From the NCBI GenBank assembly GCA_963806045.1, contig CAWDWP010000004.1, positions 62,001-126,000 of the forward strand: 64,000 nt of DNA, in the 5' to 3' direction. Made by a program: the position numbers and the translations under genes. Below the pieces are notes generated by a model. That model ran no database searches. It saw only the letters and a program-made list of their open reading frames with translations, and had not been told where the DNA came from. Position 1 is the stretch's first letter. Every line of letters starts with the position of its first letter. Below are positions 28,700 to 40,000 of this stretch, in pieces. The DNA is from DATCHW01 sp963806045 (GTDB lineage: Bacteria; Bacteroidota; Ignavibacteria; Tepidaquicellales; Tepidaquicellaceae).

Positions 28700-31158
28700 T
28701 TATCGCCATTTAATTGGCTTTATATTTTCGCCGTCTGATTCAAAAATTACAGCTCCGTCATTATCAGTTCGGAATATCTCCGAATTAATGATTTTTAATC
28801 TGTTCATAATTAATGTTGAAGGATAATCTATACTGATTGTAAAGTCCGCAGAATATTACCGAATAATCCGGATTGACTGCAAGAATAAATGGAAATGTAG
28901 AAGAAGTTTTACTGCCGTGATGTGGAACTTTCAGTAAATTAGATTTAAGAAAATCTCCATAATTATTCGCAAGCATTTCTTCCTGTTCTTTCTCAATATC
29001 TCCCGTAAAGAGAACATCAGTGTTTCCATACTTTAGTTTGAAGACCAAAGAAGAGAAATTAAGATTATTATCTTCATCCAGGCTATTTTGATTTATTAAA
29101 TATTGCTTGTACGGAAAAAGACAATAAATTTTCAAATTCCCAGATAATTTCTATCATATCACCTGTTTCTATAAAATCCCGGATAATTTTGCGTGCAGTA
29201 ACTAAACTATCTACTATTCTACTTTCTTTATTTATTGTTTTTTGGCCAGCTTCAAAAATTCTGTCTATTTTTATTTTGTCAAGAAGTTTTTCGAAACCTC
29301 CTGTATGGTCAAGATGAAGATGGGAAAGTATAAGCAAATCAATTTTATTTATTCCGTTTCGTGAGCAAATATGGAGCTATAATTCTTTCACCGGAATTAA
29401 AATTCCTGCTTACCGGTCCGCAATCTATGAGTATATTTTTACCTTCGGGGGTCTGAATTAAGGAGCAATCACCCTGTCCAACATCTAGAAATGTTATAGT
29501 TAATTTTTTATTTACCTCAGTATTAATTAGTATTACAATAAAAACAATTGAAATTATAGAAATTATCCTGTAGAAAATAAATTTTAGATTAGTTGTCGTT
29601 ACTAATAATATTATTATAATATAATAACCGGCCGCTGAAATGAGATTAAATCTGAAAAAGCTAATATAAGCAAAATCAAGCGACGCACACCATTTTATAA
29701 ATTCAATTTGAATCAATAAAAGAAGGTTATTCGTTTCTGCTATCCATGCTGCAAAAATGTTTGAGAATGTGCTGAAAATAATTTGAATGAAACCAAGAGC
29801 TAAAGAAATATTTGATAATGGAATCGCTATCATATTCGCAAATATTGAAATAATTGAAATTTTTTCAAAATAAATTGCCGTTAATGGAATAGTTCCTATC
29901 TGTGCTGATAAAGATGCTGCGAAAATAATAATCAAAATTGAAATAACTTTTTTCCATCTGGAGTTTCCGTTTTTAATTCTTTGAATTAATAATTCTATCA
30001 ATTCGTTCGTAAATAAATATCATAGAAAGCACGGCAGTGTAAGATAAAATAAATCCCGGATCAAATAATTGTTTCGAATCATAAATTAGAATTAGTAAAA
30101 CTGATACTCCGATTACATTATAAAACTCCTTTTTTCTTTCAATAATTGTATACAAGCAATAATAAAATTCCCATTATTGAAGCACGCAGGATTGAAGCTG
30201 TGCTTCCGGTAAACAAACAATAAAAAATAATTAGTAATATTGATATAAATATTTTTGGTGTTTGTTTAACTCTGAATATAGAAAGTACCATCATCACAGA
30301 TAAAATCACATATGCGACATTTAAACCTGACACTGCTATCAGATGCATAACACCGGCATTAACGAAATATTCTTTCATTTCTGATGTAATCCTGTCTCTT
30401 TCTCCTACAGTCAAACCAAGCAGATAAGCACCTCCTTCTCCCGGATTCAGTTTTGCAATATTATTAACTGAATAATTTTTCGCAGTCTGAATGAATTCTG
30501 TTATGGATGAATATGCGTTATCTTCGGAAAGGACATCAATATTATCATAACCATACACAAAAAAAGATTTATATATTCCCTGCAGAAAAAGGTATTTCTT
30601 ATAATTAAATTCACCCGGATTTCTGTTTTCGGGAGGTTCTGCAATTTTTCCTTCCATTAAAACTTCATTCCCGGGACTTAAGACAGGCTGAATTGTATCT
30701 GTATTACTGTATTTATTTTTTTTAATGGTGACTAATACTAAACCTTCAACATTTAAAGTGTCTTTTCTGATAATCTGCTTGCAATCAAGAATAAATTTTA
30801 TTCGCCCTGTGTCAATATCCGGGAAGTCCTTCACCAAACCTTTTAGAATAATATCATTTGGTTCGCTTTGTTCATTATATTTTGCAATTGAGTTTTCACT
30901 AAAGGTAAAAAAATCAATTCCGCTTTTAAATATACCCGCAAGTATTATTAATAATATAACAGCGTACGAATAGGATAAATCGTGATTATTTTTATTAATA
31001 TTAATTAATAAAAAAATAGAAACTGTTAAAATTAAAACAATTAAAATAATTTTATTGAATTGATAAACAGAACCGATTAGAATTCCGGTGATAAAAAAAA
31101 CTGCAAATTTTAAAGCAGGTATATTGGAGAATTTTTGCACCTGTAAAGTTAATTTCAA
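28700..31158 (-). CDS. comEC: ComEC/Rec2 DNA-uptake channel with metallo-β-lactamase-like domain (five frame breaks)
   Basis: Joined across the breaks this gives ~815 residues: N-terminal hydrophobic DUF4131 region, the Competence domain (LGLTVGERDRITSEMKEYF, then VMHLIAVSGLNVAYV), further membrane helices, and a C-terminal MBL-fold part with FLDVGQGDCSLIQTPEGKNI, ILSHLHLDHTGG, LLKVPHHGSKTS and a closing FRTDNDGAVIFE. It forms the inner-membrane channel for transforming DNA. Each break is one extra base: near 28819, 29139, 29347, 30002 and 30154. The stop at 28700-28702 is reached only after the last correction. No other competence genes adjoin. Confidence 0.87.
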
Positions 31159-31250
31159 TAATTTTTTAATTCAATAAACTTATAATTCTTATTGAATAAA
31201 AAGATTTTTTAGTATCTTTTTTAAGAAATAATATTTCTTTAGTTTTTATA

Positions 31251-32562
31251 ATGAATCCCGTAGAAATCATCAAAATAAAAAGACATAAAAAGACTCTTAC
31301 AAAGGAACAACTGAAATATTTAGTTGAGGGTTTTATACAAGGAATTGTTACAGATTATCAGATGTCGGCATTCCTGATGGCGGTTTATTTTAATGGTATG
31401 AATGAAGATGAAACATTTAATCTAACTGAGATTATGCTTAATAGCGGCAAAATTGTTGATTTAAGTTTTATTAAAAATCCTAAAATTGACAAGCATTCAA
31501 CAGGAGGAGTTGGTGACAAGACATCTTTGATTCTTGCTCCGATTGCTGCATCATGCGGGATTTGTGTGCCGATGATTTCCGGAAGAGGACTTGGACATAC
31601 AGGCGGAACTCTTGATAAACTTGAATCTATTCCCGGATTTAATGTCAATTACAGTATTGAAAAATATAAAGAAATATTATCTCAGACAGGAGCAGCATTG
31701 ATAGGACAAACATCAGAGCTTGCACCGGCAGATAAAAAGATTTATGCTTTAAGAGATGTAACTGCTACAGTCGAAAATGTTTCTTTAATAACGGCAAGTA
31801 TAATGAGCAAAAAACTCGCCGAAGGTGCTGAAGCATTGGTATTCGATGTTAAAATAGGAAATGGAGCAAATCTTCCCGATTATGAAGAATCACTTAAACT
31901 TACTAAAAACCTTTTAGCAGTTTCAAAGAAATTCGGTAAAAAAGCTATCGCAATACTTACTGATATGAATCAGCCGCTTGGAATGAAGATAGGTAACTGG
32001 CTTGAAGTGGAAGAATGCCTCGAAATAATGGATGGGAAAAAAAATATTCCTGATTTATTAGAAGTTAATAATATTCTTGCAGGTGCGATGATTTATCTTG
32101 GCGGAAAATCTTCTTCATTAGATGAGGGTGTGAAAATTGCCGGTGAAAAAATAAATGATGGCAGTGCATTTAAGAAGTTTCTCGAAATAGTTGAATGCCA
32201 GGAAGGTGATGCAAACTATATTCGGGATTATAAAAATCTATAAAAGACCGAAGCATAATAAAAAAATATATGCGAATAAAGATGGCTTTATTAAAGATAT
32301 GATTGCATATGATTTTGGCATGGCATCGATTGAACTTGGATGCGGAAGAAAAAAAGTTGATGATAAAATTGATTATTTAGCCGGTATAGAATTATTCAAA
32401 AAATGCGGCGAGACTGTAAAAAGGGGTGAGCCAATATGTGAATTATGGGCTGAGAATGAAAAAAGAATTTATAATGCTGAAATAATTATTGAAAGAGGTA
32501 TAACAATATCCGATTCAGTTCCTGAAAAAGTAAAATTAATATATGATATTGTTTACCAATAA
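31251..32562 (+). CDS. Pyrimidine-nucleoside (thymidine) phosphorylase (one frame break)
   Basis: About 437 residues after correcting one extra base near 32240. The N-terminal α domain is followed by the phosphate/nucleoside site KHSTGGVGDKTSL near residue 81 and the family signature ISGRGLGHTGGTLDKLESI near 110. The C-terminal domain (KIYANKDGFI, ELGCGRKK, GIELFKKCGETVKRGEPIC) is in the next frame. It phosphorolyses thymidine, deoxyuridine or uridine to base and sugar-1-phosphate in nucleoside salvage. PdpA versus DeoA cannot be separated by eye. Confidence 0.88.
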
Positions 32563-32571
32563 TTCGAATAA

Positions 32572-33128
32572 ATGATTAAAGCTTTGATAAAATTTATTGC
32601 AACAATGTTCTTTTTAATTGCAATAGGGATATTATTTTATTTTTATATTTTTCCTAAATTATTTCTGGAAAATAAAACTAATAATTCCGAGAGATAAGGA
32701 ATATGTTGTTATAAATAGTAGTAGTCGATGGTGATACTTTTGTTCTCTCTAATGGAGATCGAGTGAGATTACTCGGGATTTATACTCAGGACATTTATGA
32801 TTCCGGTAAATGGATTAAAGATTCTAAAAAAACAATCAGAGAGAAAAAAACTTTCAAGAAATCAGTAGAAATTTTTAGTGAATATTTAAGAAATTTTCTG
32901 GAAGGAAAAAAGGTTTACTTAGAAAAAGAATCTAATTATGAAGACAAGGATAAAAATGGAATATTGTTTAGATATGTTTACCTCGAAGACGGAACATTTG
33001 TGAACGGCAAAATTGTTAAAGACGGATATGCTAAGGTAAATGAAAAATTTTCTATTTCAAAGCTTAATGAGTTAAGAAAATACCAGAATGAAGCCCGTGA
33101 AAATAACAGGGGACTCTGGGGGATGTAA
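32572..33128 (+). CDS. Membrane-anchored staphylococcal-nuclease-like protein (two frame breaks)
   Basis: ATG 32572 starts a short basic segment and a membrane helix (about residues 8-32). After one extra base near 32693 and one near 32715 the frame enters a thermonuclease fold: VVVDGDTFVLSNGDRVRLLG, then IYTQD where most homologues have D-x-PE, RYVYLEDGTFVNGKIVKDGY, and the closing NNRGLWGM. The DGDT metal site and the FRYVYL Arg are present; the usual catalytic Glu position reads Asp, so activity is uncertain. ~185 residues. Inferred location is periplasmic face of the inner membrane. The part from 32763 alone would be headless. Confidence 0.72.
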
Positions 33129-33193
33129 TAAACCAAAACAAGTTTATGTGATATTTTCTAAAAATAATTTTTTAAAACTTAAATTTAAAAAAA

Positions 33194-33604
33194 ATGAAAA
33201 ATACGAACCGTTTTAAATTTTATCTGACTTTTTTATTTGCTATCGTATTCATGCTCGGTTGTGGAAAAATTACATCTCTTTTCCAGGGCGACAGATTATA
33301 TTTCTGTGAAAAATATGATTCAGTAAAAGGAGAAATAGGAGAATCCGATAAATTTACAACCGGATCTCTTACCGTAATGGTGAAACTGAAAAATCCTATC
33401 GGAGTTACTGATGTCGATATAAACGTTACTGATACAAAAAAGAATGAAGTCGTTAACACACATCCCTTCACCGTTACTTCGGATATGACATATATCTTTT
33501 TTGATAAAGTCACTTTTGATACGCCGGGGAAATATAAAGTCAGCCTTTTGAAAAAAGACGGTACAATAATAGTGTCGGGTAATATTGAGATTGTTGAAAA
33601 GTAA
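33194..33604 (+). CDS. Putative lipoprotein of unknown function
   Basis: 136 residues. Residues 1-22 form a signal ending in the lipobox FMLGC, so export and lipidation are likely. The mature part has no motif I recognise but contains strand-rich LTVMVKLKNPIGVTDVDINV and a closing GKYKVSLLKKDGTIIVSGNI typical of an Ig-like β sandwich. It lies between the nuclease and guaB on the same strand, with 65 and 17 base gaps, but a functional tie to them is not evident. Confidence 0.65.
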   Translation: MKNTNRFKFYLTFLFAIVFMLGCGKITSLFQGDRLYFCEKYDSVKGEIGESDKFTTGSLTVMVKLKNPIGVTDVDINVTDTKKNEVVNTHPFTVTSDMTYIFFDKVTFDTPGKYKVSLLKKDGTIIVSGNIEIVEK

Positions 33605-33621
33605 ATATTTAAAATATTTAT

Positions 33622-35096
33622 ATGAAAAATAAAGTTTTTGATACGGCGATTACGTTTGATGATGTTTTGCTTGTGCCGGGGAAATCATCTGTTTTACCCC
33701 GTGAAGCAGAATTAAAAACGAGACTCACAAAAAATATTGATATTGAATATACCGCTGCTCTCAGCGGCAATGGATACAGTTACGGAGGAGCAAATGGCTA
33801 TTGCAATGGCACGCGAAGGCGGGATAGGGATTATACACAAAAATATGACCATTGAACAGCAAGCTTCCGTTGTTGATAAAGTGAAAAGAAGTGAAAGCGG
33901 GATGATTCAAAACCCAATTACCCTTACACCTGATAAAAAAATCAGGGATGCATTATCCGTAATGGAGAAATACAGAGTTTCCGGTATCCCTATTATTAAT
34001 ACCAGCGGAAAATTTGTCGGTATTCTGACTAACAGGGATTTGAGATTTGATATTGATGAGGATGAATTGATAGAAAATCTGATGACTAAGAAAGATTTAA
34101 TCACTGCCCCGGTTGGAACGGATTTGACTAAAGCAGAAATTATTCTTCAAAAATATCGTATTGAAAAACTCCCTATAGTTGATAAAAAAGGAATCCTGAA
34201 GGGACTGATTACTTTCAAAGATATTCAGAAGCGAAAAAGTTTTCCGAATGCTTCTAAAGATGAATTTGGAAGGCTGAGAGTAGGTGCCGCAGTCGGAGTC
34301 GCCGTGCGATACACTTGAAAGAGTATTTGAACTGATTAAAAATCATGTTGATGTCATTATAGTTGATACCGCTCACGGACATTCACAAGGTGTCATGAAT
34401 ATTATAAAAAAAATCAGGGTAAAATTTGGCAATATTGATTTAATAGCCGGTAATGTTGCAACAGGAGAAGCGGTGAAAGACTTAATCAATTGCGGCGTCG
34501 ATGCCGTGAAAGTTGGAATTGGAGCAGGTTCAATCTGCACAACAAGGGTTATTGCCGGAGTCGGAGTTCCGCAATTATCAGCAATAATAGAGTGCGCGAA
34601 TGAAGCTAAGAAATATAATATTCCTGTGATTGCAGACGGAGGCTTAAAGCAAACCGGCGATATTCCAAAAGCAATTGCAGCCGGTGCAGATACAGTAATG
34701 GTAGGCGGAATGCTTGCAGGAACGGAAGAATCTCCCGGAGAAAAAGTTTTGTACGAAGGCAGAAGTTATAAGTTATATCGCGGGATGGGTTCAATAGAAG
34801 CAATGAAGCAGGGGAGCAAGGACAGGTATTTCCAGGATGCGGAAGATGATGTTACAAAACTTGTTCCGGAAGGAATCGAAGGAATTGTACCCTATAAGGG
34901 TCCATTAAAAGATACTATTTACCAGATAATGGGCGGATTAAGGGCTGCAATGGGTTATTGTGGTGCCAAAAATATACTTGAGATGAAAACTAAATCCAAA
35001 TTTGTTAAAATCACGAATTCAGGATTAAGAGAATCTCATCCTCATGATGTAAAAATAACAAAGGAAGCACCTAACTATAGTCCGAAAAACATATAA
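33622..35096 (+). CDS. guaB: Inosine-5'-monophosphate dehydrogenase (two frame breaks)
   Basis: ~490 residues after correction. It begins TAITFDDVLLVPGKSSVLP, continues IPLLSAAMDTVTEEQMAIAM, carries two CBS domains (about 95-215), then the barrel with DTAHGHSQGV, the catalytic Cys loop GAGSICTTRVIAGVGVPQ, IADGGLKQTGDI and YRGMGSIEAM. It oxidises IMP to XMP, the committed step to GMP. One extra base near 33745 and one near 34304 split it. As guaB is rarely dispensable and similarity resumes at the exact codon, these breaks look artefactual. Confidence 0.92.
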
Positions 35097-35160
35097 CAAA
35101 TTAATAATTAGTAATTAATAATTAATAATTTGTAGGAGAACGTTCATATAAATAATGAAA

Positions 35161-35220
35161 TTATTTGACTTCTCTGGGTTTCTCTGTGTAAATCTCAGTG
35201 AACCTCTGTGAAATTCTTAT
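35161..35220. repeat. Degenerate CTCTGTG-type tandem repeat in the guaB-BI-1 gap
   Basis: Four imperfect ~10-base units (TCTCTGGGTT, TCTCTGTGTA, AATCTCAGTG, AACCTCTGTG) lie in the 183-base gap after guaB. Before them is a low-complexity TAATTAATAATTAATAAT tract (35100-35130). No gene is seen. Similar CTCTGTG tracts occur between genes in other environmental genomes; their role is unknown. Confidence 0.45.
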
Positions 35221-35279
35221 TTAAAATTTGGAACTGAATTTTTTAAAAATAAGTTTAATATAATAAAATATATAAAACA

Positions 35280-36005
35280 ATGAACGAATATCAAAATCAA
35301 TTTAAAGACCTTAGTTTCGTAGGGAAAGATAATGCATTAGTGTCGTCTGAATCACGAAAATTTCTCTTGAATGTTTATAACTGGATGGCAATGGGGCTTG
35401 CGCTTACTGCTGTCATTGCTTATGGTGTATCCACATCGGAAACATTGTTACGTACTATTTTCTCAAATCCCATTCTTTTCTGGGGAATTATTATTCTGCA
35501 ATTCGGAGTGGTAATAGGTTTGAGTGCTGCAATAAACAAAATGCCTGTTGTGCTTGCAATCGGAGCTTTCTTTTTATATGCCGCTCTTACCGGGCTAACA
35601 CTATCATCAATATTTATAATTTACACAAGTTCATCAATCGCATCAACTTTTTTCGTTTGTGCTCTTATGTTTGGGTCAGTGAGTGTCTTTGGATACATCA
35701 CTAAAATGGATTTATCCGGTATAGGAACATTTATGTTTATGGGCTTGATAGGAATTATAATTGCATCTGTCGTTAATATCTTTATTAACAGTTCAACTTT
35801 GTACTGGATTATTTCTTATGCCGGAGTTGTTATCTTTGTCGGATTGACTGCCTGGGATACTCAGAAATTAAAAAGGATGAGTCAGGAAGTTAGTTCCGAT
35901 TCTGATCAGGGTAAGAAAATAGCAGTTCTAGGTGCACTTACGCTGTATTTAGATTTTATAAATATGTTCCTGTTCCTTTTAAGAATAATGGGAAGCAGGA
36001 AGTAA
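35280..36005 (+). CDS. Bax inhibitor-1/YccA family membrane protein
   Basis: 241 residues with seven hydrophobic segments and a hydrophilic N-terminus of about 30 residues. Family features are the first-helix NWMAMGLALTAVIAYGVS, the central ALTGLTLSSIFIIYTSSSIAS, the late WDTQKLKRMSQE loop (conserved Asp in AWDTQ) and the end ALTLYLDFINMFLFLLRIMG. Bacterial members include pH-sensitive calcium leak channels and FtsH-interacting YccA; the role here is open. Monocistronic as far as can be seen, with repeat-like AT tracts on both sides. Confidence 0.88.
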   Translation: MNEYQNQFKDLSFVGKDNALVSSESRKFLLNVYNWMAMGLALTAVIAYGVSTSETLLRTIFSNPILFWGIIILQFGVVIGLSAAINKMPVVLAIGAFFLYAALTGLTLSSIFIIYTSSSIASTFFVCALMFGSVSVFGYITKMDLSGIGTFMFMGLIGIIIASVVNIFINSSTLYWIISYAGVVIFVGLTAWDTQKLKRMSQEVSSDSDQGKKIAVLGALTLYLDFINMFLFLLRIMGSRK

Positions 36006-36047
36006 TGAATAATGATTAATGAAGAATGAATAATAAGTAATTGTAGT

Positions 36048-36144
36048 AAAATTACAAAAGTCTTTTTGAATTAATATTGTTGATTTTAAAAATAATTTTA
36101 AGGAGTGATATTTAAGTTTTCTAAAAGAAGACTTTTGTAATTTT
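36048..36144. repeat. 16-bp perfect inverted repeat flanking a 65-base spacer
   Basis: AAAATTACAAAAGTCT (36048-36063) is the exact reverse complement of AGACTTTTGTAATTTT (36129-36144), which runs into a T tract. It lies between the convergent BI-1 and NlpC/P60 genes. It could be a long-loop bidirectional terminator or the ends of a tiny non-autonomous element. The spacer holds no ORF. Confidence 0.6.
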
Positions 36145-36154
36145 TTTATTAATA

Positions 36155-37012
36155 TTATTTAAACCACCTTCTTATAACAAATCTTTTTCCGGATGTAGTA
36201 TTCCAGTCATTTACCGGGTTCCTGTCTTTTAATATATATTTCAGTCTTGAAAGCAAATTTGTTTTGTGCACTCCTTTGTCAGGAGTACTTTCTATAGTCG
36301 TTTGATTGTCTAATACTATTACGACATGTCCATCCCAGGCTATTAAATCCAAAGGTTGAACAATTTCCGAAATTTGTTCTGCATTCATACCATTTACATT
36401 AACAGATTCTCCAAACGTAATCAGAGAAGATGTATTTCTTGGAGTTGCACCATCAGTTGCATAATATAATAATCCCGAGCAATCCACGCCTTTAAGTTTC
36501 CATAAGCTTTTTATGTTTTCTGAAATTTCACTTTTAGGAGGATAATAATCCAGGAGTTCTGTAATTCCGTATGGTGTATTCCCACCCCACATATACATTA
36601 ATCCATCGAGAGAATTCAGATTGCTGATAATCTTTTCATCGCTTAGATTTTCAATTATCCGGTTAGAAGGTCTTTTATTTAATAATTTTACGAAACGGCT
36701 GTCAACAAAAAGCAGTGAATTCTTATATGGATAATCATCTGTTATTACTTTGTATATGAAATGGTCATTAGCAGATATCGATTCAAGTATCTCAAAAACA
36801 GTATTCGGAAATGCAATAAATTCCATTTCTCCGATTAATCCCCGGTTATCAAGTTTAACCGAATTCCCATCATTATATCCAAATACGGAATTGTAATCTG
36901 AAGTATTCAATACCGGTGTGTAATTTATTGAGACAGCATATTTGCTCTGACTGTACGCAGTCATAGTAAAAAAAACAATCAGAGAAAATATCTTAATAAA
37001 TCCTTTCAGCAT
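36155..37012 (-). CDS. Secreted NlpC/P60 family cysteine peptidase
   Basis: 285 residues. Signal peptide in residues 1-21 (IFSLIVFFTMTAYSQ). The N-terminal half is β-rich, SH3-like (two short lobes), and the C-terminal NlpC/P60 domain shows the nucleophile in LKGVDCSGLLYYA, the His in AWDGHVVIVL and a polar third residue in TTIESTP. YMWGGNTPYGI precedes the Cys as in the family. It likely cuts peptidoglycan stem peptides in the periplasm. The frame is intact; ATG at 37012. Divergent from the lamin-tail gene, sharing a 73-base promoter region. Confidence 0.85.
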   Translation of the reverse strand: MLKGFIKIFSLIVFFTMTAYSQSKYAVSINYTPVLNTSDYNSVFGYNDGNSVKLDNRGLIGEMEFIAFPNTVFEILESISANDHFIYKVITDDYPYKNSLLFVDSRFVKLLNKRPSNRIIENLSDEKIISNLNSLDGLMYMWGGNTPYGITELLDYYPPKSEISENIKSLWKLKGVDCSGLLYYATDGATPRNTSSLITFGESVNVNGMNAEQISEIVQPLDLIAWDGHVVIVLDNQTTIESTPDKGVHKTNLLSRLKYILKDRNPVNDWNTTSGKRFVIRRWFK

Positions 37013-37085
37013 TTAAAATTAATTAAATTGTTAAAATAAACCATAATAATTAAATTGTTAAATAAATTCCTTACTTACAACAGAT

Positions 37086-40000
37086 TTGGTGTTAAAAGAA
37101 AAAACAATTTTTTTATTTATTTTTTTGCTGATTTTTGGGAATTCTTTTTCTCAAATCAGGATTAATGAAGTGATGTATGCACCTGCATCACCCATGCAAG
37201 AATGGTTTGAAATTTATAATGCCGGTAGTGCACCTGTGAATTTGCAATATTGGAAATGGAAAAATGGTTCACAACCGACACAAGTAAGGGCTATTTCTAT
37301 GAGATCTGTTTATTTATATCCAAATACTTTTGCTATCGTCTGTGATGACTCAAGTAATATCAGGCAAAATTTTCCCGGTATATCAGGAATTATACTGCAA
37401 TCTGAAGGGTGGAGTAACCTTGCCAATACGGGATATGAAAATATCATAATACTAAATTCTTATAATCAAGTTCAGGATTCATTGAGGTTCAATAATAACT
37501 GGGGTGGAAGTAGTGGCTATTCTTTAGAAAGAAAAAGTTTACAGGATTCTACTAATTCACAACCAAACTGGGGAACAAGTCTCGACCCATACAAAGGGAC
37601 ACCAAACCGAATTAATTCCATTACTCCAAAGCAAAATGATTTGCTATTAAAATCATTTACAATATTACCTCTGGTTCCTTATACCGGGGATAGTCTTAAT
37701 TTAAAAATATTATTTAAAAATATTGGTTTGAGTCCTGCAAATAATTTCTCGGTTAAATTATTTCGAGATTTAAATCTTGACAGCATTCCGGAGCAAAATG
37801 AACTGATATATTCCCAGAATTACACATTACTAAATCCAAATGACTCGTTGTTTTTTAATTATACTATCACTAATATTGACAGCGGGATGAAACAATATAT
37901 TGGATATATAGATTTTTCTTTAGATGAGGATACAATGAATAATAAGTTTGTAAAAAGAGTAAATGTAGGAGCACCGCTTATATCCAGTGGAATAATTATT
38001 AATGAAGTTATGTATGCACCGGTATCACCTGCGAAAGAATGGTTCGAGATATTCAACTTAAGTTCTGAACATATTAATATACAAAATTGGAAGTGGAGAG
38101 ATGCAACACAGTCAAATCCAATCAGAAATATCACAACAAACAATATTAATATAAGTCCAAATTCATATGCAATAATATGCGAAGATTCTGTAAATTTCAA
38201 ACAGACTTTTCCAAATACTTCGGGATTAATAATTCAGTCAATCGGTTGGAATGCACTTAATAATACGGGAAATGAAAATGTTGTTCTTTATAATTCCGGA
38301 ATGCAGTTTGTAGATTCGCTTTCGTATAATAATTCATGGGGCGGAAGTAACGGGTATTCATTGGAAAGAATAAATCCGCATGGGTCAACCAATTTACAAT
38401 CGAACTGGGGAACCTGCACAGATCCATTGAAAGCAACTCCGAATAAAATAAATTCAATTACTCCCAAACAAAATGATTTGATACTAAAATCATTTTTAAT
38501 TTCTCCTTTATTACCCAAAGCAGGTGATAGTCTTTTCTTTAAAATATCAGTAAAAAATATTGGATTAATTGTTGCAAATAATTTTTCGGTAAAATTATTT
38601 AGCGATTTGAATCTAGATAGCATACCTCAATCAAATGAACTCATTTTCACTCAATTTTATTCCTCATTAAATTTAAATGATTCTATATTTTTCAATTACG
38701 CTTTATCTGGTATTGACAGCGGAATGAAGCAGTATATCGGATATATAGATTATTCTCCGGATGAAGATACAAATAATAATAAATCTGTAAAAAGAGTGAA
38801 CGTAGGAGGTTATGTTGTATCAACCGGAATTTTGATAAATGAGATAATGTATGACCCACAATCACCTGAACCTGAATGGGTGGAATTTTACAATAATAGT
38901 AGTAATCCGATAAATATTAAAAACTGGAAAATTGCGGATAGCTCTTCAATTAATAATCCGATTATAATTACTCTAAGCGATAAATACATTCAAAGTAATT
39001 CTTATTTAGTTATTGCTAAAAATAATTCGATAATATTAAAACACCCGTTGATTGACTCTACAAAAGTCATTTATCTGAGTAACTTACCCACATTGAATAA
39101 TGATAAAGATGTTGTCACGATTATTAATAATTCGGGAGAACAAGTAGATTATGTTTCTTATAAATCATCCTGGGGAGGAGCGGATAAATATTCGCTCGAA
39201 AGAATTTCGTCAAACAGACCTTCAAATGATTCTTCAAATTGGGTTACATCGATTGACTGTGAATATTCATCACCAACGAGACCAAATTCTTTCAATAATG
39301 TGTTGGGTTATCTAAAAGGAGATTTGGTAATTAATGAAATAATGTATGACCCGATAACAGGGGATGCTGAATATATCGAGCTTTACAATCCAACCTCAAA
39401 AATTTTAGATATATCGGGCTGGAAATTATCTGAATCTGTAAATCTCAGTTTAGCTGATAGTTGTAATATATCGGTTAAACCCGGAGACTATATTATTATT
39501 ATAGGTGATACTGCAATTTATAATAGATTTTCTTATTTAAGAAATCCTTCAATAAATCAAAAAGTTGTTTATCGTTCTTCGATGAATCTAAATAACAGCG
39601 GAGAAATATTAAGATTATATGATGCTTTATATAATTTAATTGACTCGGTTTATTATTCTCCAAAATGGCATAATCCAAATCTTGGAGATACTAAAGGATA
39701 CTCACTTGAAAGAATCAATCCTTCATTAAATTCAAATGACCCCGCAAACTGGAGCAGCAGTGCAAATGCATCAGGAGGGACTCCTGGATTGCGGAACAGT
39801 ATTTTTGTAAACAATATTCCTATGACTTCTAAACTGAGTGTCTCACCGAATCCTTTTTTCCCTGATGGGGATGGGAGAGATCAGGTTACATTTATCAATT
39901 ATAAATTAAATCAGGCAGTTTCCCAAATCAGAGTGAAAATTTACGATGTCAAAGGAAGACTTGTCAGAAATCTGGTGAATAATCAAAATTCCGGAAATGA

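Noticed and set aside
29083..31158. ComEC as a genuine multi-gene set of competence proteins
   Set aside because: The fragments are consecutive segments of one ComEC chain, and each junction is repaired by removing one base.
37086..39000. DNA-level tandem repeat or mobile element
   Set aside because: The similarity is at protein level between LTD+CARDB units within one intact ORF, with no element ends or transposase.
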